The notes beneath the pieces are model-generated. The model had not been told where the DNA came from. It saw only the letters and a list, made by a program, of their open reading frames with translations, and ran no database searches. 64,000 bases of DNA, from the NCBI GenBank assembly GCA_949752795.1, contig OX457065.1, forward strand, positions 2,480,001 through 2,544,000. The letters run 5' to 3'. The stretch is from Hyperoodon ampullatus (Eukaryota > Chordata > Mammalia > Artiodactyla > Ziphiidae). Positions 12,641 to 26,732 of this stretch are shown here, piece by piece. The stretch's first letter is position 1; each line of letters opens with the position of its first letter. A program made the translations under genes and the position numbers.

Positions 12641-12996
12641 TTGTAGGAACTCTGTGCAACTCTATAGGTCTTCTTTACATTTAAATTTAAAATGAGAGGA
12701 TTAGACTAAATACTATGAGATTAGACTAGATGTCCTTCTAGGTTTTAGATCCTAATTCACCCAATTATATAATAGTTCTTTTTAAATTTAATCTTTAAAA
12801 ATCAATTACATGATGCTGATAGATTATGAGAACTACATGATCCAAGTTTACACTGTATAATGCTCCTCAAAACACAACGGAAGACATCTTGTAAAATACT
12901 CTCTGGAAACAGTTTAAACACACCATTATCTTGCTATTCACTACCTATTTCAAAGTTTAAATAATGTAGATGCTTGACATGAAATTATGTTAAAAT

Positions 12997-13198
12997 ATAT
13001 ATTTATTTATTTATTTGGCTGCACTGGGTTTTAGTTGCAACACGAGGGATCTTCATTGCGGCATGCGGGCTGTTAGTTGTGGCATGCGGGATCTTTTAGT
13101 CGCGGCATGTAGGATCTAATTCCCTGACCAGGGATCAAACCCGGGCCCCCTGCATTAGAAGCGCGGAGTTTTAACCACTGGACCACCAGGGAAGTCCC
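12997..13198 (-). mobile_element. CHR-1/tRNA-derived SINE, diverged
   Basis: The sequence ends CCACCAGGGAAGTCCC and begins with a (TTTA)n tail. The body GGCTGCACTGGG with AACCCGGGCCCCC is typical of the older subfamily. A short GAAATTA flank appears on both sides. Confidence 0.88.
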
Positions 13199-13544
13199 GA
13201 AATTACTTTTTTAAAATGAATGCATCTACTTTTCTGTTAATAAAAAAAAGATGGCTGTTTTTATTTTGAAACGTTTAAACTATTTGCAGATAAAGTTTTT
13301 CTTTTACCAGTTAGTTTGCAGAAGTAGAGATAGTTTCAACATAAGGTCACAGAGGAGGAAGCCAACCAATGGAAAGCTCACTAAATGATTAGTCAGTGTT
13401 TCATACTCTCCTTGTCATCAGCTATCCTTCCCCACTCTGTCGCTTTAAGGAGCCAATGGGAAATTGCAGGATTCGGTCTCAATAACTACTGGGAGGCTGG
13501 AAGCTTTGGGTGAAGCACTTCGGCCGCCCTTGTTTGAAGCCTGC

Positions 13545-13715
13545 CCAGTCATTTATTTACTCTCTGACCTTGGGCAGATTACTTAAATTCTCTGGACCTA
13601 TTTCCCCATAGGGATAATAAAAGTACTTATCTCACAGGGGTTTTGTGAAAACTTACAAAGAGGTTATAAACAGTGCCTGGTGTATAGTAAACACTCAGTA
13701 GATAATAACAATAAT
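13545..13715 (+). mobile_element. MIR SINE
   Basis: CTCTGACCTTGGGCAGATTA, then TTCCCCATAGGGATAATAAA and CAGTGCCTGGTGTATAGTAA, is the MIR core and 3' end. L2-like sequence (CTAGGCACTGTACTAAGAAC) follows to 13790. Confidence 0.85.
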
Positions 13716-13793
13716 GATGGATAATACTTTACAGTAATTACTTTATGCTAGGCACTGTACTAAGAACTCTCTCTATATTACCTGTTAGCTATT

Positions 13794-14099
13794 TTTTTTT
13801 AAGGGAATTCCTTTATTTTTATTATTTATTTATTTTTGGCTGTGTTGGGTCTTCGTTTCTGTGCAAGGGCTTTCTCTAGTCGCGGCAAGCGGGGCCCACT
13901 CTTCATCGCGGTACACGGGCCTCTCACTATCGCGGCCTCTCTTGTTGCGGAGCACAGGCTCCAGACGCGCAGGCTCAGTAGTTGTGGCTCACGGGCCTAG
14001 TTGCTCCGTGGCCTGTGGGATCTTCCCAGACCAGGGCTCGAGCCTGTGTCCCCTGCACTGGCAGGCAGATTCTCAACCACTGCGCCACCAGGGAAGCCC
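13794..14099 (-). mobile_element. CHR-type SINE
   Basis: The T-rich tail is followed by TTGGCTGTGTTGGGTCTTCG and the terminal CCACCAGGGAAGCCC. The target duplication is 13780-13793 and 14100-14113 (13 of 14 match). Confidence 0.93.
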
Positions 14100-14838
14100 A
14101 CCTATTAGCTATTATTAGTACTGTATAAGTGCTTCCTATTTCAGGATCTAGCTTAGTAAGCTATGTTTCTGCTTTAGGAGCCGACATGAGAGGTGGAAAC
14201 AATTTATTCTCCTTAACCTTAGTTGCATACTTTCCAAGCAAAGTCAGAGACTATTTCCCTGTTGGCAGAGAAAACAAGACATGGAAGGGTTTAGAAGGAT
14301 ATACACAGTATCATCTCCATTTAACAGCAGGATCTAAGGCCTGTGCTGGACAGTCGGGCATTTTAGGCAGAAATTAGGAGTTGGCAGATATTGCTGCTCA
14401 ACTGGCACTCATTTGAAAGAATCCTGAATCATGCTGAGTCACAGCATTTTAGCTGGTCCTTTGAGGACACTGAATACTTTCTTTTGGGCCATGTCATCCT
14501 GCAAGATCTTCAAGGGCATGGTCTGTGTCTTAACTTACCTTTGTAACCCCTGCAATGCTGCGCATAATACCCTGGGTTAGACTGAACATTGGAGGGCAGG
14601 AGGGGATAAAATACATCTCCAGGGGAGGGAAACATAATAGGAGTCTCTTCCTTCAAATACACTTGGTAGCTTATCTTTTGAGTGGGGTGGCCTTTGCCCT
14701 TTATTTTCAAACATCGCTAGTGAAACAGGTGTACCGAGGCACATATCCACGCAACACGAGTCACTGTAGCTCAGCTCCATCCCAGACCTTCTTTGGGTCA
14801 GTCAGAATGCCTCATGACCAGACTGGCTGTATTAATAA

Positions 14839-14908
14839 TAGTCATTACAGAAAGCTGGACACCAGGTAGAGAGTAGTCATTGCGGAAAGCTGGACGCCAG
14901 GTAGAGAA
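14839..14908 (+). repeat. 35-bp tandem duplicate upstream of CNBP
   Basis: Units at 14839-14873 and 14874-14908 share TAGTCATT, AAAGCTGGAC and CCAGGTAGAGA with about four differences. A partial third unit (GAGCCATTA) follows. Confidence 0.85.
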
Positions 14909-15559
14909 GAGCCATTAGCTGTTCCTCCCAGAGCCAAACAGCAAAGACCACATTATGTTTCCATTCCTCTACTTAAGTCTTTTAAACCTATAGAAGAACA
15001 TTGTCTAATATCTTTATTTCACACTCACCCTTTAAGTTTTTTTTAAAATATTAGGAACATTCAGTCCTTGCGTCTATAATGAATAGCAAATATTTTATGT
15101 AGCACTGTGGTTGGAATGGTAAACAAAAATCAAGTCAGAAAATATTAATTTATGGTTCCTACAACAATTTTAATTCATCCTCCCGGTGTGGCGTGGAGGC
15201 ACCCAGGCTGGACTTCCTACATAGGCTCTTGTGTTGCACTGACTCACTGTTAGGGCTTAGGAAATCACTAGTTGTGTCTGCAATTACCACACTACGCCTT
15301 ACCTCAAGATATTATAAAGATTCAACAGTTAGGGAGGGGAAGTCCATGAAGCTGTATAAGCTTCTTGGTAATAAAACTATGTAAGCACAAAATACCGTCT
15401 TATTATTGGTCACTCTGGTGGTGTAACTTAATGCATAAAGTGCCAGGCAATTCAATCTTATTGGAAATGGGGACTTTTTGTACTTAATTTTAAAATGTTT
15501 TTACTTTAAATTGCCTTAACAACAGTTTTTAAAAAAATCATTGGTCCTTAAAATAGTCC

Positions 15560-15715
15560 ATCCACTCTGATAATTGCTAACCTCTCTTGAGCACTACGTT
15601 GAATACAATCTGCTAAATGCTTTACAATAATTAAGTGATTTGAATCAGGTTTAACCCTGACTCTCAGCATCTGAGCTCTTAACCACTCTGCTATACTACC
15701 TCCTCACAACATGAT
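15560..15715 (+). mobile_element. L2-type fragment
   Basis: TTGAGCACTACGTTGAATAC, CTAAATGCTTTACAATAATT and GAGCTCTTAACCACTCTGCT form the L2/MIR-family pattern. Confidence 0.6.
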
Positions 15716-16189
15716 TTAAGAAGCCATACAGCCTTGCGACTAGGATTCAAATGAGGTGAAATCGGGGGAAAATGAATAGCTCAAGTCTACACAGCCACCT
15801 GCGGAACTAACGCTACAAGTAAGGACTGATCACCCCAGTTTTAACATCTTAATAACAAAAGATAGGAGCGCTTACTTTCCAAGTGTAAGTCATTAAAAGA
15901 ATGAAAAATACACTCCTGGCATGCATCAGCCAACATGGGCCGTAGACTAATCTCAAGAGCACACCAAGTTTAGTTGAGGCTGAAGTGATTTTAGGGCCTT
16001 TTAGGGCTCAAGAGACTGGGACTCTTACTTTTTTTTTCTTCATGTTTTTAATAAAGGCCATTCCCAAATGGGACACAAAATTCTGTAACTTCTTAGTTTA
16101 CCACTTAACAGTTTGACTTTATTCCACCTTCACAGAATATCTATGCTATATATACAATGTCTTTTGGAGAAAATCTAAAGGCCTTTCGG

Positions 16190-17450
16190 GACGGTGACAG
16201 CCCAGGCCGGGCGGCCCTCCTGTAGCAGGGAACGTCACTCATCACATGCTCCTCCGGTGACAAGGGTGTTGGGGCCGAGGTCGCGGGCTGTCCTTCCACC
16301 CCCGCCCGCTCCCCAGGGAGGGACTTTTATTTCAAAGGGGGTGTTATCAGTCCTGCAAGTGGGAGCTGCGAGGCCTCCGGGGCTCTGCCTGGGCCCCAGA
16401 AAAACCCAAACGAATCTCAGGGCTGCGGGCCGCAGCCACGGCCACCTGCGTGACTGGGCAGTCCGACTTTCCCAAGCCGAGAGGCCCCGGAAGTGGGGCC
16501 GGGCTCCGGCCGCGCCAGCTCAGGGTCCGCGGGCAAACGCTTTCCGGAGCCCGCCACCGGGAGGAGTCCTCCCGGCCCCACGCGCACCACAGCCGCCTCC
16601 CTGAGACCCCATCTCGGCGGCCCTCGGCGCTGCTGCCAGAACGGTCGCCGAGCCAGGAACCCGACATCCCCGATCCTGAGAGGCCGGATCTCGGAGCGGG
16701 AAGGCCGCACGCGGGGCACGGCGGGAAGAGCCCCGCCCGCCGCGCCGCGTCGGGCGGGGCGGCCCTCCCCCAGGCGGCCCTAATTGGACGGCCGAGCCCC
16801 GCGCGCTGATTGGCCGCGTGGGCGAGGCGGAGGAGAGCCGTGTGCAGCGGCGTGTGTGGGGCCGTGTGCAGATCCGCGTGTGGCGCAGGCGAGGACCCTG
16901 AAAATAAACAGCCGCTGCCTCGCGAGCCGCCTTCTCGGCCTGCGTCCGAGTCTCCGCCGCTGCGGGCCCCTCCGACGCCGAAGGTGAGGCCGCGAGCATG
17001 CCGAGGGCCGCGGTGCGGGGGCCGCGGGCGAGGGGTCGGGAGCAGGGAGGCGGCGATGGCGGCCGCGCTCCGGCCTGCGCCGCTGCTGCGTCAGGCGGGA
17101 AACGGGCCGCCGCCGCCCGGCCCCGGACTGCGCCCCGCGGCCGGCCGCCCTCCCTGCAGCCCGGGACGCGGGGCCGCCGCAATCGGGCCGCCGGGCCAAG
17201 GCCGCAGCCTCGCCGCGGACGAGGCCGCGCGCCCTTGGGGCCGAGGCGGGGGCTCCGGGGCCGCGGAACGTAGGGCGGGGGTGGATTTGGCGGGAACGTG
17301 CGGGGAGGGGGCCGTGTGTGGGGGAGGGCCCTGTAGCGGCGGGGGGCACGGGGGCTGGGCCTGGCGCGGGCCATGTGCCAGGGGCTCTGTGGGCTTAGGT
17401 GGGGCCTTGGAGAAGCTCTCCGTTTAGGGTGGGGGGACACCCCGCCGGAA
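16190..17450 (+). promoter_or_regulatory. CNBP: CpG island promoter of CNBP with paired CCAAT boxes
   Basis: A dense CpG, GC-rich stretch surrounds exon 1. Two inverted CCAAT boxes (ATTGG) lie at 16781-16785 and 16809-16813, 28 bp apart. They are preceded by GGGCGGGGCGG (Sp1-type) at about 16750. A TATA-like AAAATAAA and a CTCGCGAG palindrome lie near the presumed start. Long open frames on both strands here are composition effects of the island. The motifs are seen; use by factors such as NF-Y is inferred. Confidence 0.8.
16860..16983 (+). other. CNBP: CNBP exon 1, non-coding 5' UTR
   Basis: This GC-rich segment ends in GACGCCGAAG followed by GTGAGG, a strong donor at 16984. No other good candidate first exon joins to the acceptor before 24225. 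Its 5' limit is uncertain: I see a TATA-like AAAATAAA at about 16899 and a CTCGCGAG palindrome at 16919-16926, and transcription may start near these. Intron 1 is then about 7.2 kb. Confidence 0.7.
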
Positions 17451-18369
17451 GGCCCGTGAGGCTTAGGGACTCGCTCTGCCTACTTCCCGATAGCTTCTCG
17501 CTTCTTGAATTTTTATCGTCATTGACATGCTAAGTTACTTGTTTTACGGTGCAGTTCGGGAAGGGGCAGATAAGGCCCGCTTTTCTTGAGTCAACTAAGT
17601 TACGGAGGCTTTTTAAAAAGCCCGTTATCAGAAAAAAGCATGAATTTGTCAAACTTCCAAAATCATGGCAGCAGCAGTAACCTTTGCATCATCTCTTGGA
17701 TAGGTGAAACGAATACAGTTTAATCTAAAAACGAGGCGAGAAAATTAATTAGCCAGTCTCCATTTGGATTTTCCAAACGTGAAAACCTATTTTCGAATGG
17801 CATAATGGCCCACATTTGGGTTTGGGTGTTGATTTTATTATGGGTAAAGCTTGTGCTTGTTGCCACATGTTAGCCACATGGCCGCAGCCACAGGGCACTT
17901 CCAAAGGAAGTGACTACATCTGGTTTTGGGGGTCTTAGGAAAAGAAAACATTGCTCAGTTTTCATCTGTGGCTTCAGATAGTGTGTTTGAGGCAGTATTC
18001 AGAAGTATCCACAGAAAGGGTAGGGTAAAGAAGCCAGGAGTCGGGATTAGTTTTTTTTCTTTTCAGGAGGATTAATTTACGTCCTCATCTTGTACCCCCA
18101 AATGACAAGTTTTTAAAAACAGGTTTTTCCGTTTTCCTATTGTTTGACGCAGTTTTGGGAGAGAAACATAACCAGTTAATTTCTGCATCAGTGAGTCAGC
18201 CTTAATTTAAATTAAGAACTTTGTTATTCTTTTGCTCAAGCCCTGTAAGTTGAGTGTAAGGTTTTGAGGTTCTAAAGAGACGGATGAAAAGAAGTTCCTA
18301 CCTCTTAGGCTTTTTGTTTTCCCCTCTGCAAAGCAGTTATTTTCAAATGCTTCTTAAAAATTACTGTGA

Positions 18370-18480
18370 TGGAGGCTTAATCAAACACCTACAAAGTGCC
18401 GCGTACATAGTTTCATGCTGTTCTTAGTTTGTTGAGCCTGATTCTTGTCTACAAGGAGCTCTCTGTACTGGAATATAAAA
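18370..18480 (+). mobile_element. L2-like fragment in CNBP intron 1
   Basis: CAAACACCTACAAAGTGCCG followed by CTACAAGGAGCTCTCTGTAC matches the L2 pattern loosely. Confidence 0.5.
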
Positions 18481-19639
18481 GGAATAATTTATTAGGTTCC
18501 CAAGGGCTGAATTAAGGACTTAAAATTTTTCCAAATCGCAACTCTTGGCAACAGTATTTGAAAAAAGCTAACAGTATATATTTGTGTACTTACCTAATAT
18601 GTCACAGATAAATTGGGTAAGTTTTTCTCAGCAACCAAAGGTCCACATTCCTTTTCATATTGATAACAAGCTAGGTATTTCATACGTGCAGTCTCTTTAA
18701 AATATTTTGAGCCAAATCAGTGGAAAACGTAAGGGGCATTTATTACACTTGCATTTGAACATCTGGAACAGGCCGAATGCTATCTTTTTTAAGGTATTAT
18801 AAGCGAGTTTTGTGATACAGTTTTGTGATTGGATTCTTTGTACCTTTCTTAAAATCTAATTGAAGTCTGTGGTACCTAAATGGAAGCTTAAAATGGGTGC
18901 TTAAAGGCAGTGGAACCACAGTTTGACTAATTGGAATGATTGGTCTGTTGTCTAAACGCTTGACCACAAGAGAGATTTTGCTTTTTTTTTTCTTCCCCTT
19001 GCAGGAGTGAGAGTTTCTTTTAAGAATTGCTGGCTTCTTTCCTCTGCCTAGCCTTCTGACAGTAAGTGGAGAGCGGAAGACTGATGCCAAGGCATCCTGG
19101 CCTGCTATGTGGAGAACACTCTTTCTGTACTGTCTCATTTAATAGAACTCTTATTCTGGCAGTGTCAGATGCTGCTGCAGTAAGGGCGTGCTGTTGAGAG
19201 ATTCACAGTAAAGTGTACACCATTTTCATGTTGTAAAAAACTGCTGGAATAATAAAATAGAGCTTGTGGCTACCAACATTCACGTTGTGAGCGGATGGGC
19301 TGTGTTAATCAGGACTGAGAGTGCAGCGTGGTGGTCGCCTGGAGTGGCTCCATAATTGCAGATGAGGGTATTAACTAGGGAAGTCAGCTTGCCAGTCTTT
19401 GGTCTGTGGTGACACTCCTAAGTTCTGCCTCAGGAAGAAGGTTAAAATCTAAAGTGGCGTTAAATTCATTCATGGGTGTGGATTTTTAGAAACATACCAA
19501 TTTTAGTTTTATTTTGACTTCTCTAAATTGGTGTGCTTTTCTGATAGCATTTTCATGTACTGTATCACTTAACCCTAACAAAAGCCTCTGCAGAGGACTC
19601 GGAGCCAACTGTTGAAATCCTGACTCTAGAACTTTCTGT

Positions 19640-19710
19640 AGGGTTAGCCAAAAAGGTCAGAAATAAGATGTTATGGGAAAACCCGAGTGAACTTTGTGGC
19701 CAACCCAGTA
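19640..19710. mobile_element. Mariner-type MITE hairpin in CNBP intron 1
   Basis: Left arm GGGTTAGCCAAAAAGGTC pairs with right arm GAACTTTGTGGCCAACCC. The centre AAGATGTTATGGGAAAACCC fits the mariner MITE common in cetartiodactyls. The TA target is visible on the left. Confidence 0.8.
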
Positions 19711-19724
19711 GTTGTATGGCTTTG

Positions 19725-19880
19725 GGAAGTCGTTTGATCTCAGATCCTATACAATAAGTTTCCTTATTGTAAAATGGGGACAAGATTACATGACTAGCAA
19801 GGTTGTAGGAATTACAGATAATGCGTTTATCAATCCTTGACTTATAGTAGGTACTCAGCTACTGATTAAAACCCTTCAGG
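19725..19880 (+). mobile_element. MIR SINE in CNBP intron 1
   Basis: TTTGGGAAGTCGTTTGATCT, TTGTAAAATGGGGACAAGAT and TAGTAGGTACTCAGCTACTG follow the MIR order. Confidence 0.75.
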
Positions 19881-20829
19881 GCAGGCAGAAATGGGTGTGA
19901 GTAGCATTGCTCCCAGGACTGGACTCTGTTCTACAGTATTCTGGCCAGAACGCAGGTGGTGCACGATATAACTTGCTTCCTTCCATTCTATCTGTAGTTT
20001 ATCTTTATTTCAACAGTTTGAAGTGTTTCAGTACCATGTTGGAACTCTGAACCAGCTTTTTAGGGCGTAGAAATGGGTGCGTGCAGTCAAGGGGCAGAAG
20101 CTCCCCTTGGCTTCAGTGCAGTTTAGGTCAACGTGGATGAGTCAGGGGTAACCCTGAGTTTGGGGAAGGTGACTGGGGATGCAGCAAATGTGAATCGATA
20201 TGGCTGTGTTAGGAAAACAGTCTCACCCGATCCTCATCAACTGCTTTATGTCACGTTCCCCACTCCCCCCTTGCCTGTTGCTACTTATTTTAAATGTATT
20301 TATAGAGTTAATGGTCTCTTATTTGTTGGAACGCATTGTTAGTCTTGACCGTGTGCTGTTAAGATTCAAGTAGTTTACTGGCTTTGTTCTTAGTATGAAA
20401 AATATGGTAGAATTACATTCACGAAGACATTTGTATTACCATTTGTGTTTTGGTACCAATTCCAGGATTTAAGCCTTAAAGCCTAGACGAGTGCGGTGTC
20501 TGTAAAAGAGGCCTCATAGCTTAGCTCCCATGGCCCTCACGGTGGATCTTTGCAAACCGTATCTTGACTGCCTTACTCCTCCTGCTGCTGGCATGCCTTG
20601 TGCTCCTACCACATCTTTACATGTGATTTATGTCAATGAAAATTCAATACACAGCAGTCGAAATGGAAACAGATCCTGATTCCTGTTGTTGAAAATGTGA
20701 AGTCATTAGGAATTCACCCTTTTTCTTGTCTTACCTCTAATCCATTCCACTCAGGAAGTAGATTTTATGAGATGGGAAGCTTGAGTATAAGCAGAGTTGG
20801 GCCCACTTCAAGCCTGCTGTGTAGATTGG

Positions 20830-20925
20830 TTTTGTTTGTTTGTTTGTTTGTTTGTTTGGGCTGTGTTGTGCGGTTTGCGGGATGGATGCCCAGAATCCCA
20901 ACCACTGGGCCACCAGGGAATTCCC
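20830..20925 (-). mobile_element. CHR/tRNA-SINE fragment with (GTTT)n tail
   Basis: A short reversed SINE in CNBP intron 1 ends CCACCAGGGAATTCCC. Its tail has expanded to about six GTTT units at 20834-20859. Confidence 0.8.
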
Positions 20926-21517
20926 TGGACTGAATGCTCATCTATCTGTCTACAATCCAACTTAACTGGGAGAAGAGTGGAAAGGCAGGAATAACTGTGT
21001 AAGCAGTGGACACAAATCCATACTTTTTTAAAATTGAGCACCTATTAAGCACAAGGCACCTGGTACTAATCTGGTTACAGATCAGTTTTATCTTCCTCAA
21101 GACAGGAGAGGGGTCAGGTGTCTTGAGGTAACGCAGCAGGTGGTTAAGCTGGGTTAAGTGGTTAGCCCTGTAGTCCCCAAGTCTTTTTATACTGTGTGAG
21201 GATACATGGGTGTAGATACAGCAATGATTTTTAGCAGCAAAAGGAAGAAAAATAAGCTCTCCTACTGCCTGGCAACAGTGAAAATAGGGTATTTGTTTTT
21301 TAAATTAGTATATATGTTTTGTAGCATTCCATAAAATGTTGCTGAGAGTCTGGATGGCAAGTTAGGGGTCCTGGCTCAGTTTCTGGTTTTAGTCACCTGG
21401 AGTGAACATTTCTCAGTTACACGTGGGGATTTTACTAGACAATCTGAAATACATACTGAATTTAGAGTGATTGTAGTCAATCCTTATTGAGTACGTAATT
21501 GAAAATACATCGTTAAC

Positions 21518-21628
21518 TTTTTTGGGGGGGCGGGGGCGGTGCTACGCGGCTTGTGAGATCTTAGTTCGAACCCGGGCCCCCGGCAGTGAAAGCGCTGAGT
21601 CCTAACCACTGGACTGCCAGGGAATTCT
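21518..21628 (-). mobile_element. tRNA-derived SINE fragment in CNBP intron 1
   Basis: Reversed SINE head with TTCGAACCCGGGCCCCC (B-box region) and terminal CTGCCAGGGAATTC. A G-rich run replaces the usual tail. Confidence 0.8.
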
Positions 21629-23335
21629 CAGCATCGCTACTTTAAATTAATGGTGCAGCACCTCTTTTGATAGCAAGAATTCAGGTGTTTTATTGTCAGT
21701 ACTTACTGGATTGGATCGGGTCTGTACAAGAAACACAATTTGTTTCATTCAGCATATGACTATTGGTGCCCCCCCAAAAAAAAACAACAACAACCGAGCG
21801 GTCAAAAATACGGAGTTATACTGCTACCAAAAGGATAATTGTATGGGGTATTATGATTCAAAGGTGAATTACTTGGTGTCTGCTCTGAAGGAATATGATA
21901 AAAAGCAAAATGGTAGTGCAGAGTGCCCTGGGTCTTACTAGGGATTAAGGCTAGCTCCAGGCTGGGTGGTGTGGTCAGGTTCTTTTATAGAGTTGGCCCT
22001 TGAAGGCTGCAAAAGGTTGTGACAGGCGGGAGAGGCGGGGGCGGGGCAGTGCCTCACACTCGCAGCCAAGAGCAGTGGGAGTCAGGGAGCCATGATAGAT
22101 GTGCAGCTTTGTCTTACCACCTCTGGTTTTCCTAAGGAATGATAGCATGCCATTCTCTAAAGACCTTATAACTAAATACATTTGTATGTAAGATGAGTAC
22201 CAGGACCAGTAGCAGGCCTTAAAAACATAGTGGGAATCAGCTGGGTTAATGTTACTAAAGAGCCCTGTCACAGAGGAGTCGGTGAAAATGTAGACCAGCT
22301 GACGGAGGTCGGCTTGGCCAAAGAGGGAGACACAGTTCATGGAAAAGCCACACTTAGCTCAATCAGTTCTTGAGTAGCTACATTTTTTAAGCTAATATTT
22401 GTAGGCTAAAAGTAAACCAGTTTTAACTGCTGACTTTATTCAATACACTGATAAACATCTGATGATCCATTGTAACGTATTTCCTTTGTACTTTACCATT
22501 ATGAAACAAGAGGTCCTTTTAAAGCAGAGTCTCAAAGGGGGGTTGCCCGGAGCTATCAGTTCTTTAGCTTTGAAAGTGTATATTGAATATTGGGTTGTCA
22601 TTTTTCTAAAAGATAAGTATCTTATTGAAATAAAAAAATTATAAAATACTCAGAACTTGTCAAATTGCCTGGATTACCTTGTGAAAGGAAGTGATCATTT
22701 GTGCAAAGAACTCCTTGGGACCAAGAGTTAATGTGCTCAGATTGGTCCCGAGTAAACAAGATGCAAAATGAAAATGGGGTTGGGGGAGGACGACATGCCA
22801 TGAGCTGCGTTTTTCTGTGATCATTTTATGTGCCATTCGTTTTTTAATCATGGGTATTCTCTCTGGTGGAAACCAGCCCTCCACATGACTTAGAATGCCA
22901 GCACCCGTATAAGAAGGCAAATGTAATTTTGCAAAAATACGTTTTTAATCTTCGCTGACTGGTTTCATCTGACTAGAAATGTGCATTATGCATGCAGGCA
23001 CTTTCCCCTACCCCTTTTGGTAATAAGTTTATACAGCAAGTGGCAAGAGTTGGTAGAAAGATGCCTCTGAAGATTTATCCTGGCTCTGATTGCAGAGAGT
23101 TGGGATAGGTAATGAGTTCTTTTCAATATTTGATGCTGGAGACTTGAAACTTGAGCATAATTTTTAGTCACTAGATTTCTCTACAGCGTGTTTTAAAAAC
23201 TTGGTTTACCATTGTTTGACACTGGAATTAAGGGTAAAAATGTCTAGCTATGGAAGTGTGGAAATGTAAAGGTTACATTGTTTTTAACTGGTTTGTTTTT
23301 TAAAGGCCACTTCACTGGGACTTTGTCCTGCAACA

Positions 23336-23375
23336 TTCCATTCTGTTCTATTCCATTCCATTCTATTCTATTCTA
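23336..23375 (+). repeat. (TTCYA)8 pentanucleotide repeat in CNBP intron 1
   Basis: Eight consecutive 5-bp units occur in the order TTCCA, TTCTG, TTCTA, TTCCA, TTCCA, TTCTA, TTCTA, TTCTA. They lie about 0.85 kb upstream of exon 2. Confidence 0.9.
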
Positions 23376-24238
23376 GGAATAGCCCGCGCTTATTTTTAGG
23401 TTGTTACATAAGAAGTATAAAATGCATTTGCTTTAGTTGGAGTTTTGCTTTTATTTTGAAACAATACCCAATAAAGGAGTCTACTGTGAAATTCCAAGTA
23501 ACCTTGTTTTAAATGTAAAATTACAGAAAAATTTGGAAATGGGAGAATAGAAGAGGGAAAAAATGGTCCCAGTGCTACTGGTATTTTACTTTGGTGTTCC
23601 TCTTTGTCATTTTTCTAATATTTTTAAGGAGACAAAATTGCCTGCATTTTTTCTAACGTGTCTGCTCTAAATACTGAATCAGTACGTAGTGCTGCAGTTT
23701 AATTAGGCACTGTGTTAGGTGCTAAGGGCGCAGAGGAGAGTGCTTCTTCATCCACTCTCAGAATGCATACTACAGCTCCACTGGGTTATTCCAATTTTAT
23801 AACCAGTAAATGACTTCCAGTTGCCCACAATAAAGTTTACTGGCTTGTAACCATGAAAATGTCCATTAAGTTCGACCTGGAGTGAGGTATTACTGATTAT
23901 TTCTAATAATGGATATTCATGGATACTAACCCTGTAAGTCCCGTCATCTCATTAATGATTGGATTAACATGTATGCATAATCTTAATGATTATAAAGATC
24001 ACAAGTTTTATGAAAACATATAATGTTTTTAATGTGTTTCACTTTTAATATATTTCATAATAGATATATAATGCCTACATATATAGTTATGTGATTGTTT
24101 TTCTAACCAATATATTGGTTGGCTTTTTTTCTCCAGAATGATTATCCAGAAATACACTAAACGGGGAATAAAAGCTAAAAGTAATTTCAAGTGGTTTAAT
24201 GTTGTCATTTTTAATGTTTTGAAGATCTGGCTGCAGCC

Positions 24239-25892
<1,654 letters not shown>

Positions 25893-26726
25893 TTACTGTC
25901 CTCTGTCGCCCCTCCTTTTCTGATTGAATCCTCTTCACTGGCCAAAGGTTGGCAGATAGAGGCTACTCCCAGGCCAGTGAGCTTTACTTGCCGTGTAAAA
26001 GGAGGAAAGGGGTGGAAAAAAACCGACTTCCTGCATTTAACTACAAAAAAAAGTTTATGTTTAGTTTGGTAGAGGTGTTATGTATAATGCTTTGTTAAAG
26101 AACCCCCTTTCCGCGCCACTGGTGAATAGGGATTGATGAATGGGAAGAGTTGAGTCAGACCGGTAAGCCCATTCTGGGTTTCTCGAATATGTTCCCATGT
26201 AGGAGGTAAAAACCAATCCTGGAAGTGTCTATGAGCTTCCATAAATAACTTTAATTTTAGCATAATGACTGCCTTGGATTGTCTGACCTCAGTAGCTGTT
26301 AAATAACATCAAGTAACATCTGTATCAGGCCCTACATAGGACATACAGTTGACTGGGAGTAAACAAAATAAAAACCAAACATGCGTGTTAACGGCTGTGC
26401 GAGAAAACTTGGGATAAAAGCCTGAACAGGAACGACTTCCCCGCAGCGTTGATGCTGGGTAAACAGATGGCGATGGCAAAGGTGTAGAACACATTTTTTC
26501 AAAGACTAAATCTAAAACCCAGAGTAAACATCTATGCTCAGAGCTAGCATAATTTGGAGCTATTCAGGAATTGCAGAGAAATGCATTTTCACAGAAATCA
26601 AGATGTTATTTTTGTATACTATATCACTTAGGCAACTGTGTTTCATTTGCTGTAATCAGTTTTTAAAAGTCAGATGGAAAAAGCAACTGAAGTCCTAGAA
26701 AATAGAAATGTAATTTTAAACTATCC

Positions 26727-26732
26727 AATAAA
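26727..26732 (+). terminator. CNBP: CNBP poly(A) signal AATAAA
   Basis: A canonical AATAAA (within CCAATAAAGC) lies 835 nt after the CNBP stop codon. This distance fits the roughly 1.5 kb CNBP mRNA known in mammals. Transcript end is inferred to fall within about 30 nt downstream. Confidence 0.75.

Larger units (their letters stand above)
14114..16190. other. Intergenic sequence upstream of CNBP
   Basis: Apart from the 35-bp duplicate and an L2-type fragment I see no recognisable repeat or gene. The last few hundred bases lead into the CpG island. Confidence 0.5.

Noticed and set aside
16520..17440. 306-aa minus-strand frame across the CNBP island
   Set aside because: Arg/Pro/Gly-rich translation typical of CpG-island composition. 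Several frames on both strands are open at once.
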